A stretch of 40,533 nt of DNA from JAXIHJ01 sp034189755. GTDB lineage: Bacteria; Planctomycetota; Phycisphaerae; SM23-33. Positions 25,901 to 31,736 of the stretch are shown in pieces. The translations under genes were made by a program, and so were the position numbers. The stretch covers positions 1 through 40,533 of the forward strand of contig JAXIHJ010000104.1 of NCBI GenBank assembly GCA_034189755.1, in the 5' to 3' direction. A model generated the notes under the pieces. It was not told the origin of the DNA and made no database searches. It saw only the letters and a list, made by a program, of their open reading frames with translations. Positions within the stretch are counted from its first letter, which is position 1, and every line of letters begins with the position of its first letter.

Positions 25901-27637
25901 GACCTGACAAGTTTTTCGGTCCGAAACGCCATGACCGGTCAGGCCCGCTCCGGCGGCAGCATTCGAACCGCATCGTTCGGCTCGATGAACGGCGCGCTGG
26001 TAACCGCAGCCGCTGACTTCCAGAACGCGCGAATTACCGGCGACATGCTCAACAGTTGGCTCTTTGCCGGGTTCGACCCGGGCGACGCAGGGTACGACCC
26101 CGTTACGTTTGAAGACGGCAACGTTGCAATCGACGCCTGGGACGCTCCGCTCGTGGCGGCACAGCAGGACAGCCCGCTTGGCGGAAGCTTCCGGTCGGTG
26201 CGAATCGGCGGGGACATGACCGACAGCACGATTTCGGCCGCCGTTGATCCGGGTGTCGACGGCTACTGCGGCACGCCGGACGACGTCGTTTCCGGCATCG
26301 GCTACGTCAACCTGGTCAGGGTTAGCGGAGCCATTTCTGGCACCTCAGGCGGCAACCGCTCCTACGGTGTCATTGCAGCCAGCGAGATGCCGACCGTCTA
26401 CTATCAGCGAAGTTACCCGTTTGTTTCCAGCGGCAGCGCGCAAGTCGGCACGATGTGGTCGGCAGCCGGCAATCTGACCGTTATCGACGTAAATGTGCTG
26501 TATAACTCGCTCACCATCTACTTCGATCATCCGGTGAATACAAGCACGCTCGGAACCGTCTATACCGGCATGGTTCCGGAGTCGTTCACGCTGTTGGTCT
26601 CCGTCGATGACATTTTCGATCCGGCCACGGACACGGTTATCTCGGCAGTAACCCCGCACACGCTGGTCTATGACACCGTAAATTGCAGCGTAACGATGAC
26701 CTTGAGCTTTGGGGCGAGCTGGCAGACGCTGGGTCTCGGGAACCACTACCAGTTGACGCTGGACGGCGCGGTCGTCGCCGACAACCGTGGTTTCCTGCTG
26801 GACGGCGAGTACGAAGGGACCTTCCCGAGCGGCGACGGCGAGCCGGGCGGCGATTTCGTCTACGAATTTACCATCGGGCAGACCGTGCTGAGCAGCGTAC
26901 CGTCATACGAATGGTGGTTCGGCTGTGCCCCAACCGCCGCCGGCATGCTTGCCGGGTACTACGATGGCCTGGGCTACGGCAACCTGATCGTGGGCGACGC
27001 ATCCACGCAAACAGACGAGGTCAATGAAGCCATCGCCAGTTCGGGCGACGGCACCTACTTCTGCGATTCATCCGGCTATCATGAAATGCCCGGAACCGTC
27101 CACGCCACAGTCGGTACCGGACACATCGGTGATTACGCCATCTACGACGGGATCGACGATTCTGGCGGCCTGGCTTATCCGGATATGTCCAGCGTCGATC
27201 CAGGCGGCGCCCATGTGGACGATTGCCTGGCCGACTTTATGTATACTTCCTTCAGCTCCGAAGGTCTGACCATGGGTGGGAGTCTGTCGCCTGACATCGG
27301 CCCGGGCGTGGAAGCCTTTTTCGCTTACAAGGGCTACACAGCCAATTCGTCGGACCTGGTCTTCGGCGTATTTGGCTGGGACGATCTTATTGTGGAGATT
27401 GACAACGACCGGCCGGTCTTGCTGGGCGTCGATGCGGGAGGCACCGGGGGTATGAACCATGCTGTCGTCGCAGTCGGCTACGACACGATCACGAACCAGT
27501 ATGCATGCTACAACACATGGACCGTGGACGATCCGCTAACACCGGCGAATGAAGCACTGCAATGGTACGACTTCAACGGCGTCGCACCCGGTCAGGACTT
27601 TGGTATCGGTATGGCCATCACTGTCGTGGTACCCTGA
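16937..27637 (+). CDS. giant LEPR-XLL-type extracellular protein with C-terminal papain-like domain
   Basis: This 3566-residue protein opens with FESLEQRLLLT (16-26), a variant of the short planctomycete extracellular motif (LEPRxLLS); there is no classical signal peptide. Three consecutive units of about 210 residues begin near 389, 599 and 810 (YAIGFVVD, YGVGTAVD, YGVGTIVN) and look like propeller-forming repeats. Residues about 1112-1235 resemble a pre-peptidase C-terminal domain. Two long Gly/Asn/Asp-rich stretches (about 1238-2185 and 2393-3150) have short periodic strands suggesting right-handed beta-helix folds. A laminin-G/concanavalin-like insert lies at about 2190-2388, an Ig-like domain at about 3180-3310, and a papain-like C39-type domain at the end with Cys3330 (FGCAPTAAGM), His3508 (NHAVVAVGY) and Asn3526 (YNTW). 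The start has GGGAAGGAG upstream. It probably acts outside the cell or on its surface; adhesion or scaffold function is only a guess. Confidence 0.88.
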   Translation: MSIPAESPPENLLPQFESLEQRLLLTTLMGGEFFIYLNSQGEAVRVDLDVGATEDSEDAIVELFTYDDNWGGVHDLVGIPGDDTAGLRINDQQQWGDGVEDIVEYDVENGTWSWINYEKDEFGNDSIRGAETEIFSIYIAMCTPDTVLTISTLTSSDIPESAAGWPAWYNDINTWDSTTLPLLAVIAHDPVNVFAPAGSGGVIVGTQRSPEAGVDGDKLRHIAVANADPETGLSNMGWFPGGNLAPGVSVFGEPFQMINLPVGSDVHSIASDSAGNMFVVDLSAFQGVIVNDDPGGEGFLGEDVSSLASDSAGTFYAVDNALTPLINSPTNSNIGANITGITAGDAGLFYAVDEETHHLLSWSVADGLTDIGELIDANQSQYRYEGVCGLDYNSSSSLMYAIGFVVDTDPAVAPDAPDPSGPFLITIDVTNAQVTSRMLINDGNGTFTAMAFDPAGTCFAVNGATNELVTIDPADGAITVVGTLLDGATSVTGVVGIDFLGQDMYAVTGDHLYRVSPATAACTDRGAVALPADMGSLAYDPTRPGSLYTAVDIGTNEYRFCRIPLGASLVWADVDGVSTLIDVLVDSTEDTWVWQNVYALDYNNGDGLLYGVGTAVDLDTQDAGVPPAGRRLITIDPVTGLVTDVGALTGAADVQSLVFDGGGTLYGLDATTDELYDINPATGAGVLAATVDVSNLEGIEFVNIGANEVLYGVTADELYVFDLNLGAGTATGTLLGDTGQTTLSSLAFDGSGSQDNILWSTASDGTNFYLTRVDLSSVLVALNGWNPVTRQALLFDAAEPAYAYVGIHALEFGPGDVLYGVGTIVNLDPGNVADPASFGPYLITIDTTTGLVTQVVPGTPLVTDLSSLAYDATATWYGVVPDVAGDQLVTVNMATSATTLVGVLTAAAALTGVTGLDFEDGSLYAVTDDSLYEVDAATAVCTLSGLTPFTGLSSLTGDETDTQQLWSTALFGDEYYLVSLATDAEAGIQDIGRVIMAGTLAGAFTTDGNVEVIEMGFLFGNVLVGHNLDTLIARVGGGAVPVPAPTNFVTPDESRIWAGGVITGVYSRSETLYSAIEADNDLTIADPDTLIMEHEVRVAADAHDAAWLAGDLVDHYNDSMETAQFLNHPSGDFTLFGSFPSDPYDSLEDWYALPLMAGQTIVMDGMVISCAAYLYDWDGNWMDSFGFETIEDEGLASIGQQIKPMTFTAPSAGVYYLMLYDLEPRGGAYLLNFTNGPAAALGGVSVVGDYYGMFTGTGSAADKGANIAAKWGGDLGGVVITGSSYYTVAYAAYGGNLVAFQAGEIGTLIDGTYTTNTIISDSNIGRVASTSGFLDANILAGSNFYNPNAYIQNIYAATDYIFANAIMATGSIGVIEIENDLQYGVLISVNSNDTNYTPGMGSRLDLLDIGGDYHCYGGAMLSHGPGGDIGFVYVGGTILVDYGDWIGAVTEELYENGETSILNDDGGGRTTVLPVETTLLDENGAPVLDENGDEVTYTPTYSFCYIPVDDVMGGVGGVVANFRVNGSAVFNTTGVVQVSSLDISDWRPGGGGDPYTSLTFAGGETNIYYLHDHHTHPDYAARTLDIHIDGNLVSANLGQGGWGASSSAVSRDTTVANPYPVDQLDIEKLTVTGDLGAQTGTTGAWLHGWDDAEVIPDVDDGSDADTVAQYYQEAQYGWFHGKHNGVQIWGNLENLRVNGSLGDMRVKNNPRIDAALAFTGRIGTVRVNADNYTAAGDWDGICGILWARRRIDEAYVGDGLADDGGADVARAAIMSGYSIGRVEVNGPYFVVDGQAYHELNGSIIGFSNDIGTTFDEAGNPVVTTYHGVGQVIGLNGARMTANVVGMNLLTFRCYGAPYAAAAGIGTVSFSGVGAEIEGSEITGDYVQKVYTSINSNGISNSHISGHDPVSGEYAVGEVIGGGPGMNRVFVSVTGSDIGTVKGLGANADILSSVFVSTAGMHYIGAKDLYENGIHMPGTVGTMNATHDMISNTVMVGAVDQIKVSNDFELNSFTVAGKIGPMDIGGAFIDSYLSLQGPSIANLKSLVVNGDISGEIVCAGKIGQIISRNGGISADISTIVAEWDGDINLIQTAEGFTGKLYVSGSMGRFISGLSLGESPAQTGETQTFDILGDLNYLKVGSRSVSAHLYAGINVGGDVGTMDISGTLYANVMINGSMKSLIVGGQMGGLLNFTENWTGADGNAWPGVWTFNGDIDQLASQDIQSNRGRVAGDVAAAGTVMAYTRHHARSVDQSVLFNISADGMGFGLIARRSDTAEDTYYLARVVSGGAVGDSLRIYKVVGGVETELADTGLLYDAAGTDFMLRFACTKQGSNTLLQVKMWDASVAEPAAWSAEVTDNEAALQGVRGRFGLYYGLSDVIEALIDNYTADFSRGRLTVMGKLNSMKFPTTGDLFADLAIGGSIKRLNLTGGSILGDLTSRYGAIEGINLNGGSVIGNVTAVSIGNISIRNGNVMGDVTATDGNIKSLSVTGGNLDAEVTARNGRIQRLSVNTGDILPGHTIEAEAGFGTVSIRNGDLLSDLISGRNIKSLTIRGSDIGSALNPVMISAETGIDRVQTDGAVVNSVIRSGSKIGQLNVNSVQDSIISAGWHIGSARIGTNVTGSHILAGYDVGPDGAVGGGDDVAHSGDFKSLDVGGNFNTSVAAAGIDPGASDDFTNLADNTDNNGVSSILRANVRGAAVGSFIQADTYIDPNAPAGAVVPVKNDPVVAPGGSVDFGPETANNTLTIGNLTLTLTGAGLGSYHAATNTLYLNRTTTRSNLRLDNTGANIDITVVGAEDAELSGLQTSGAVTLADTTVHGAIKRLTAANIANGAVWNLYGGIGSASLGGMTNVNATTGELGTWRMDALTGGFLTADAIKGFFAAGSVTGNLTALLGNARIDIRGGDLNGDVTILGTATGLAVSGAVTGVVNVTNGDLQTFRAGSLSGRVEAALGLSRTVTITGAFSGSYRTGMGIGRFASDTFSGLLSTSGDLTSFSVRNAMTGQARSGGSIRTASFGSMNGALVTAAADFQNARITGDMLNSWLFAGFDPGDAGYDPVTFEDGNVAIDAWDAPLVAAQQDSPLGGSFRSVRIGGDMTDSTISAAVDPGVDGYCGTPDDVVSGIGYVNLVRVSGAISGTSGGNRSYGVIAASEMPTVYYQRSYPFVSSGSAQVGTMWSAAGNLTVIDVNVLYNSLTIYFDHPVNTSTLGTVYTGMVPESFTLLVSVDDIFDPATDTVISAVTPHTLVYDTVNCSVTMTLSFGASWQTLGLGNHYQLTLDGAVVADNRGFLLDGEYEGTFPSGDGEPGGDFVYEFTIGQTVLSSVPSYEWWFGCAPTAAGMLAGYYDGLGYGNLIVGDASTQTDEVNEAIASSGDGTYFCDSSGYHEMPGTVHATVGTGHIGDYAIYDGIDDSGGLAYPDMSSVDPGGAHVDDCLADFMYTSFSSEGLTMGGSLSPDIGPGVEAFFAYKGYTANSSDLVFGVFGWDDLIVEIDNDRPVLLGVDAGGTGGMNHAVVAVGYDTITNQYACYNTWTVDDPLTPANEALQWYDFNGVAPGQDFGIGMAITVVVP

Positions 27638-27668
27638 CCGGCGGGCAGGAATTAGAAATTCTACAAGG

Positions 27669-27714
27669 CGGGCGAAGCTTTCCGACGGACAAAGGCTTCG
27701 CCCGTTGTCCTTTT
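27669..27714 (+). terminator. probable terminator of the giant gene
   Basis: CGGGCGAAGC (27669-27678) pairs with GCTTCGCCCG (27695-27704) around a loop of about 16 bases, followed by TTGTCCTTTT. The stem is strong but the T-run is weak and interrupted. Confidence 0.6.
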
Positions 27715-27750
27715 ACCGCACCTGTCCGAAGCGTGGCGAGGTTATGAAGC

Positions 27751-27780
27751 TTGACAACCCTTGCGATTGTCCCATTATAG
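27751..27780 (+). promoter_or_regulatory. candidate promoter of the GT2-DUF2304-GT39 cluster
   Basis: A perfect -35 TTGACA (27751-27756) is followed after 18 bases by TTATAG (27775-27780), or after 17 by ATTATA. The ATG of the glycosyltransferase starts only 10 bases further on and has no visible ribosome site, so the transcript may be leaderless or nearly so. Confidence 0.55.
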
Positions 27781-27789
27781 CGCCAAGAC

Positions 27790-28530
27790 ATGGCCGACCT
27801 TACGAACAATAAGATTGTCGGGCGTATCCTTATTATTGTGCCGGCCTGCGACGAGGCCCAATCCATTGCCGCGGTGATGGCCGACCTCCGCGCGCACCTG
27901 CCGGCTGCCGACGTGGTGGTCGTGGATGACGGTTCCACGGACGGAACGGCTGACGTCGCCCGGCGGCACGGGGCGGCGGTGCTTCGGCTGCCTTGCAATC
28001 TCGGCGTCGGCGGCGCGATGCAAACCGGCTACATGTACGCCCGGACCAAGGATTACGACGTAGCCGTACAGTTCGACGGCGACGCCCAGCACAGGGCCAA
28101 CCAGATTTCAGCGATTCTGGACGCCGTCGCCGGCGGGGCGGACCTTGCCGTCGGCAGCCGCCTGTTGGGGGGGATGCGATTTCGCTTCCATCCATTCCGG
28201 TTTCTGGGCAGCCGGCTGCTTGCCGCCTTGGTCTCGCTGATTGTTCGCCAAAAAATTACCGATCCCACCAGCGGGTTCCGGGCCGCCTCACGACGGGCCG
28301 TGGCCTTCTTCGCCGAGCATTATCCGCAGACCTATCTCGCCGATACCACCGAGGCCCTGGTCTGGGCCGGCAGGGGGGGGCTGAAGCTGACGGAGGTTCC
28401 CGTCCGCATGCGCCAGCGACAGGCCGGATCGGCCGCCAGCGGCAATATCAAGGGCGTGGCCCACATGGTGAGAATCATACTCGCGCTGCTTATAGACTGC
28501 TTTGAATCGCGTATCAAACCACAGGAGTAA
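27790..28530 (+). CDS. glycosyltransferase family 2 (dolichyl-phosphate mannose synthase-like)
   Basis: This 246-residue GT-A enzyme has VVVDDGSTDGT (43-53, nucleotide-binding), VQFDGDAQH (93-101, the DxD-type metal site) and DPTSGFRA (158-165, typical of polyprenyl-phosphate sugar transferases of the DPM1 type). The C-terminal hydrophobic helix is amphipathic rather than a clear double membrane anchor. It probably charges a polyprenyl phosphate with a sugar at the cytoplasmic face. The following DUF2304 gene starts five bases after its stop and the third gene is a GT39-like membrane enzyme that would use such lipid-linked sugars. Confidence 0.9.
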   Translation: MADLTNNKIVGRILIIVPACDEAQSIAAVMADLRAHLPAADVVVVDDGSTDGTADVARRHGAAVLRLPCNLGVGGAMQTGYMYARTKDYDVAVQFDGDAQHRANQISAILDAVAGGADLAVGSRLLGGMRFRFHPFRFLGSRLLAALVSLIVRQKITDPTSGFRAASRRAVAFFAEHYPQTYLADTTEALVWAGRGGLKLTEVPVRMRQRQAGSAASGNIKGVAHMVRIILALLIDCFESRIKPQE

Positions 28531-28535
28531 CATCC

Positions 28536-28949
28536 ATGATTGCCGCCAAGATGCTCAAGGACATCACGATTCACCACCAGGTCCTGCCGCTGACTGCAGC
28601 TGTGCTGATCGCCCTGGTTACCATTGAGCTGGTGCGAAGACGCAAGCTCCGCGAGGAATACGCGATGTTGTGGATCGCCGCCTCGGCGGTGCTGCTGGTG
28701 TTTGCGATATTCCCCCGACTGCTGTGGTACGTCAGCGGCGCCATCGGGCTGGTTTATCATACGACCATGATTATCCTGTGTTTCAGCTTCCTGTCTCTGG
28801 TCGTTATTCACCTGTCCGTCATCATCAGCCGCAACTCCGAGGATACCCGGCAGATGGCCCAGCGAATTGCAATGCTGGAACGGGAGCTTGAAGAACTTCG
28901 CGGCGGACCGGTCCGGGAGCCGGCCTCCGAACATGAGGACCGGCGCTGA
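28536..28949 (+). CDS. DUF2304 membrane protein
   Basis: This 137-residue protein has three predicted membrane helices (about 17-33, 45-65, 72-97) and the DUF2304 hallmark RRKLREEYAMLWI between the first two. The C-terminal 35 residues are a charged helix (ERELEELRG), probably cytoplasmic and coiled. DUF2304 genes typically sit beside GT2 sugar-carrier synthases, as here (five bases after the GT2 stop); a role in flipping or presenting lipid-linked sugars is inferred from that habit. GGAG just before the ATG supports the start. Confidence 0.88.
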   Translation: MIAAKMLKDITIHHQVLPLTAAVLIALVTIELVRRRKLREEYAMLWIAASAVLLVFAIFPRLLWYVSGAIGLVYHTTMIILCFSFLSLVVIHLSVIISRNSEDTRQMAQRIAMLERELEELRGGPVREPASEHEDRR

Positions 28950-28950
28950 G

Positions 28951-30591
28951 ATGCCGCTGCGTGAAACAGCGAAAAACTTCTCCACGCGACCATGTCCCGC
29001 CGATGCGCCGCTGGAGATTTCGCGGCGGTTTGCCGCCATCTGGCTGGCGATTTTTCTTCTCGCCTGCGCGGCGCTTCTTTATAAGCAGATCGCCTTTTCA
29101 CAGATTGCCACCAGTGATGCGTGCGGCTACTACCTTCCGCTGGCCAGGGCCTACGCTGCCGGCGGCGCCTGGCAGCATCCGATGGTCCCGCCGGCCTATC
29201 CACTGGCGACCGGAATGCTGGCTGAGAGGCTTGCGGTTACGGATGACCCGCACGAGTTTGCCGGGCGCATCATTAGCGCCGCCAGCGTGATAGGCATCGT
29301 GGTATGCGTCTACTGTATCGGCTGGTTGCTGTGGAGCCGGCGTCTGGGGCTGGCGGCGGCGGCCCTGACGGCGGTCAACCCATGGATTATCCGCATCGGC
29401 GGCAACGTCGGGCCTAGCCAGATGTACGGCTTGTTCCTCTGCCTGGCGATTCTGTTTCTGGTGGTCTACTGCCAAAAACCGTCGCTGCTCGCCGCCGTCG
29501 GCGCGGCGGTGTTTTCGGCGCTGGCTGCGCTTAGTCGCAGCGAAGGCATCTTCATGCCGCTTCTGGCGTTGGCCGTGCCGATTTTGTGTGTTTGCCGGTC
29601 CTGGCGGCGGTGGTTGCGGGCGGCTGGGCACGTCGCCGTGATAATCGTGGTCGTGCTGGCGGCGTGGTGGCCGAGGCTGTCGTTTATGCGCGCCGAGACT
29701 GGCATGTATGTTCTCGACGTGCGGGTTCTTCAGGCCCTGCCCTGGACGCGCAACTGCGTGGACCGCGCGTGGTTCAAACTGCCCGACCAGGTCGAATCCG
29801 ACCGGCGGGAAAGGCCGTACCGCCGTTCCCACACAGCCGGCGAGGTTTTTCAGGAGGCCGCCGAGAGCCTGGTTATGGTTATCGGTCCCGTTACGTGGGT
29901 GTTGGCCGGGCTTTGGATTGTAGGCCGGCGGAAAGTTCCCCTCCGCTGCGCCGGACAGTGGATTATCGCGGCAGTAATTGTCGCCCAACTGGCCATGGTC
30001 TTGCCTGTGAAGATGGACCGCCGTTACGTTGCGGCGGTAGCTGGGCCGGCGCAAATTTGGGGCGGGCTTGGCCTGATCGTGTTGGCCGAGCGGCTGCGCA
30101 ATGTGCGGAGCGCGTTGCGGAAGTTGGGTGAGTCCATTTCGCTTCAGATGGTCGGCGTGTCGGTCTTGGCCGCAGCATTGGCGGCCTGGTCGCTGTCGAT
30201 GACAAACGTCGGAACCAGGCACGTGGAGCTTCGTGATCTGGGCAGGCTGATCCGCGACAGCGAGCAGTACGGACCGGGCCGGGTTATTATGTCGATTACG
30301 CCCGAGCCGGTCTACTACGCTGGAGGAAAACTTGCCCTGCCGCCGTTGACCGGCAGGCCCAATGAAAATTTTTCGCCGGCTGAGATTCGCCGCTCGTGTC
30401 GGGCCAACTCGGTCTCGCTCATCGTGATCCGGTCCAGGGATCGTTGGGCCGGGTGGTTGTTGAGACGGATCGCCTCCGGTGAGTTGCCCGCCGGCGCGCT
30501 TGTAGCGGCCCGCACCGGTGGCGGCCGCAAGCCTGTTACCTCCTACCTCATCGACGCCGAAAAACTCTTCGCCCCGCCGGATATCCCCTGA
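28951..30591 (+). CDS. GT39/ArnT-like integral membrane glycosyltransferase
   Basis: This protein of about 546 residues is polytopic, with some 10 membrane helices in the first two thirds and a soluble C-terminal domain of about 120 residues. Its first external loop contains SDACGYYLPLARAYAAGG, resembling the D-x-x-Y loop (aspartate before a pass of sugar-lipid substrate) of GT-C enzymes in the PMT/ArnT superfamily, and RSEG further on is also typical. It should transfer a sugar from a polyprenyl phosphate donor outside the membrane. ATG 28951, one base after the DUF2304 stop, is preferred; an in-frame start 18 bases earlier (28933) and longer forms overlap the previous gene. The acceptor is unknown. 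Confidence 0.8.
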   Translation: MPLRETAKNFSTRPCPADAPLEISRRFAAIWLAIFLLACAALLYKQIAFSQIATSDACGYYLPLARAYAAGGAWQHPMVPPAYPLATGMLAERLAVTDDPHEFAGRIISAASVIGIVVCVYCIGWLLWSRRLGLAAAALTAVNPWIIRIGGNVGPSQMYGLFLCLAILFLVVYCQKPSLLAAVGAAVFSALAALSRSEGIFMPLLALAVPILCVCRSWRRWLRAAGHVAVIIVVVLAAWWPRLSFMRAETGMYVLDVRVLQALPWTRNCVDRAWFKLPDQVESDRRERPYRRSHTAGEVFQEAAESLVMVIGPVTWVLAGLWIVGRRKVPLRCAGQWIIAAVIVAQLAMVLPVKMDRRYVAAVAGPAQIWGGLGLIVLAERLRNVRSALRKLGESISLQMVGVSVLAAALAAWSLSMTNVGTRHVELRDLGRLIRDSEQYGPGRVIMSITPEPVYYAGGKLALPPLTGRPNENFSPAEIRRSCRANSVSLIVIRSRDRWAGWLLRRIASGELPAGALVAARTGGGRKPVTSYLIDAEKLFAPPDIP

Positions 30592-30613
30592 CGCTCAAAG
30601 CAAAAAACATGCA

Positions 30614-30805
30614 GGGATAAACGCAGATAAACGCGGATAGAAGAATAATGAAAACGACCAACAAAATAGGCCACAAAGAACACAAAGGACACCAAGAATG
30701 TAGAATCTCAAACCGTTTTTCTTTGTGCTCTTTGTGTCCTTTGTGGCAAAGTTTTTTTGTTAAGGATTTTGGGAAATAAAATCTGCGTTAATCTGCGTTT
30801 ATCCC
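30614..30805. repeat. nested palindromic repeat between converging genes
   Basis: The outer arms GGGATAAACGCAGATAAACG... (30614-30638) and ...CTGCGTTTATCCC (30781-30805) are reverse complements at 23 of 25 positions. Inside them GCCACAAAGAACACAAAGG... (30670-30698) pairs with ...TTTGTGTCCTTTGTGGC (30719-30747) at 25 of 29. A GTTCGCG...GTTCGCGGC word at 30818-30835 continues the series and recurs near 5440. The element fills the gap between a plus and a minus glycan gene. It resembles widely dispersed intergenic words seen in environmental genomes and may act as a two-way terminator. Confidence 0.8.
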
Positions 30806-30869
30806 AGCTTATCTTTTGTTCGCGTCGTTCGCGGCTCACTAACCCATGTTGTCGAGCCGGTGCCTGTTC

Positions 30870-31652
30870 CTACCTTCCGAATCGCCGCATCAGCCAGTAG
30901 ACGGTGATAATCTTAGGCGTGTTGACGCAGTGGCGGAACATGGCCCATGGGTATTGTCCTGCGGCGGCCTCGTCAGCAACGGCCAACTCTTCACGAAATT
31001 GCTTCACGAAGCCCCCGCCTGACTTGCTGGCCGGATACCATCGAAACGACCCCATGTACCTATCTACGAACCGTCCCGGCCAATGCGTCCCCAGCCGAAG
31101 CCAGTAGTTGTAGTCCATGCACCAGTGCAGGTCGGTGCGGAACTTGCCCACCTGCTCGCCGGCCGACCGGCGCCAGAACACGCTCATCTGGCATACCCAG
31201 TTCTCCGCCAGCAGCTTGGTGTACTTGTACCGCCTCATGCGGAGGTTTTTGTAGGCCGTAATCCACTTTCGGATTTCCCGCCCGCGCGGGTCGATAATGT
31301 GCACCTTGCCGTAGAGCCATTGTGTCTGCGGCTCGGCGTTGAAGATATCGGCCGCCGCCGCCAGTGCGCCCGGTTCGTAGAGGTCGTCGCTGTTGAGCCA
31401 GCCGATAACGTCGCCCGTCGCCATGGCCAGGCCCTTGTTGAGTGCGTCGGCCTGCCCGTCGTCCGGCTCGGAGACCCACCGCACCGCATCGCCGCAGCCT
31501 TTGAGAAGCTCGACCGTTCCGTCGTCCGAGCCTCCGTCAACAACGATGTGCTCCAGCTCAAAATCGCCTCGCTGAGACTGGACGGAGTCGATTGTTCGGC
31601 CGATGAACTCGGCCTGGTTATACGACGGCGTGATGACGGATATCTTAAGCAT
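30870..31652 (-). CDS. glycosyltransferase family 2
   Basis: This 260-residue GT-A enzyme begins MLKISVITPSYNQAEFIGRT, the standard first strand and helix, and continues with VVDGGSDDGT (nucleotide site) and GWLNSDDLYEPGA (the DxD-type metal motif). WCMDYNYWLRLG further on holds the acidic catalytic-base region of this group. It is soluble or peripherally bound, with no membrane helix. The sequence resembles transferases that extend O-antigen or exopolysaccharide units. It is the last of three minus-strand genes (phosphodiesterase-like, epimerase, GT2), with an 84-base gap from the epimerase that contains a small ATCCT/AGGAT hairpin. The sugar and acceptor cannot be read from sequence. Confidence 0.9.
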   Translation of the reverse strand: MLKISVITPSYNQAEFIGRTIDSVQSQRGDFELEHIVVDGGSDDGTVELLKGCGDAVRWVSEPDDGQADALNKGLAMATGDVIGWLNSDDLYEPGALAAAADIFNAEPQTQWLYGKVHIIDPRGREIRKWITAYKNLRMRRYKYTKLLAENWVCQMSVFWRRSAGEQVGKFRTDLHWCMDYNYWLRLGTHWPGRFVDRYMGSFRWYPASKSGGGFVKQFREELAVADEAAAGQYPWAMFRHCVNTPKIITVYWLMRRFGR

Positions 31653-31736
31653 GATTTTGGTTCAGCTGCGACCTTGTGGTTCATTATGGCGATAAGCGGA
31701 CTTCCGGCAGCCGGTAGTGCGGTATCCTGAGCAGGA

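Noticed and set aside
16937..27637. Several antisense frames of 200-350 codons inside the giant gene
   Set aside because: They follow from the codon bias and repeats of the sense gene; none shows a recognisable domain or ribosome site.
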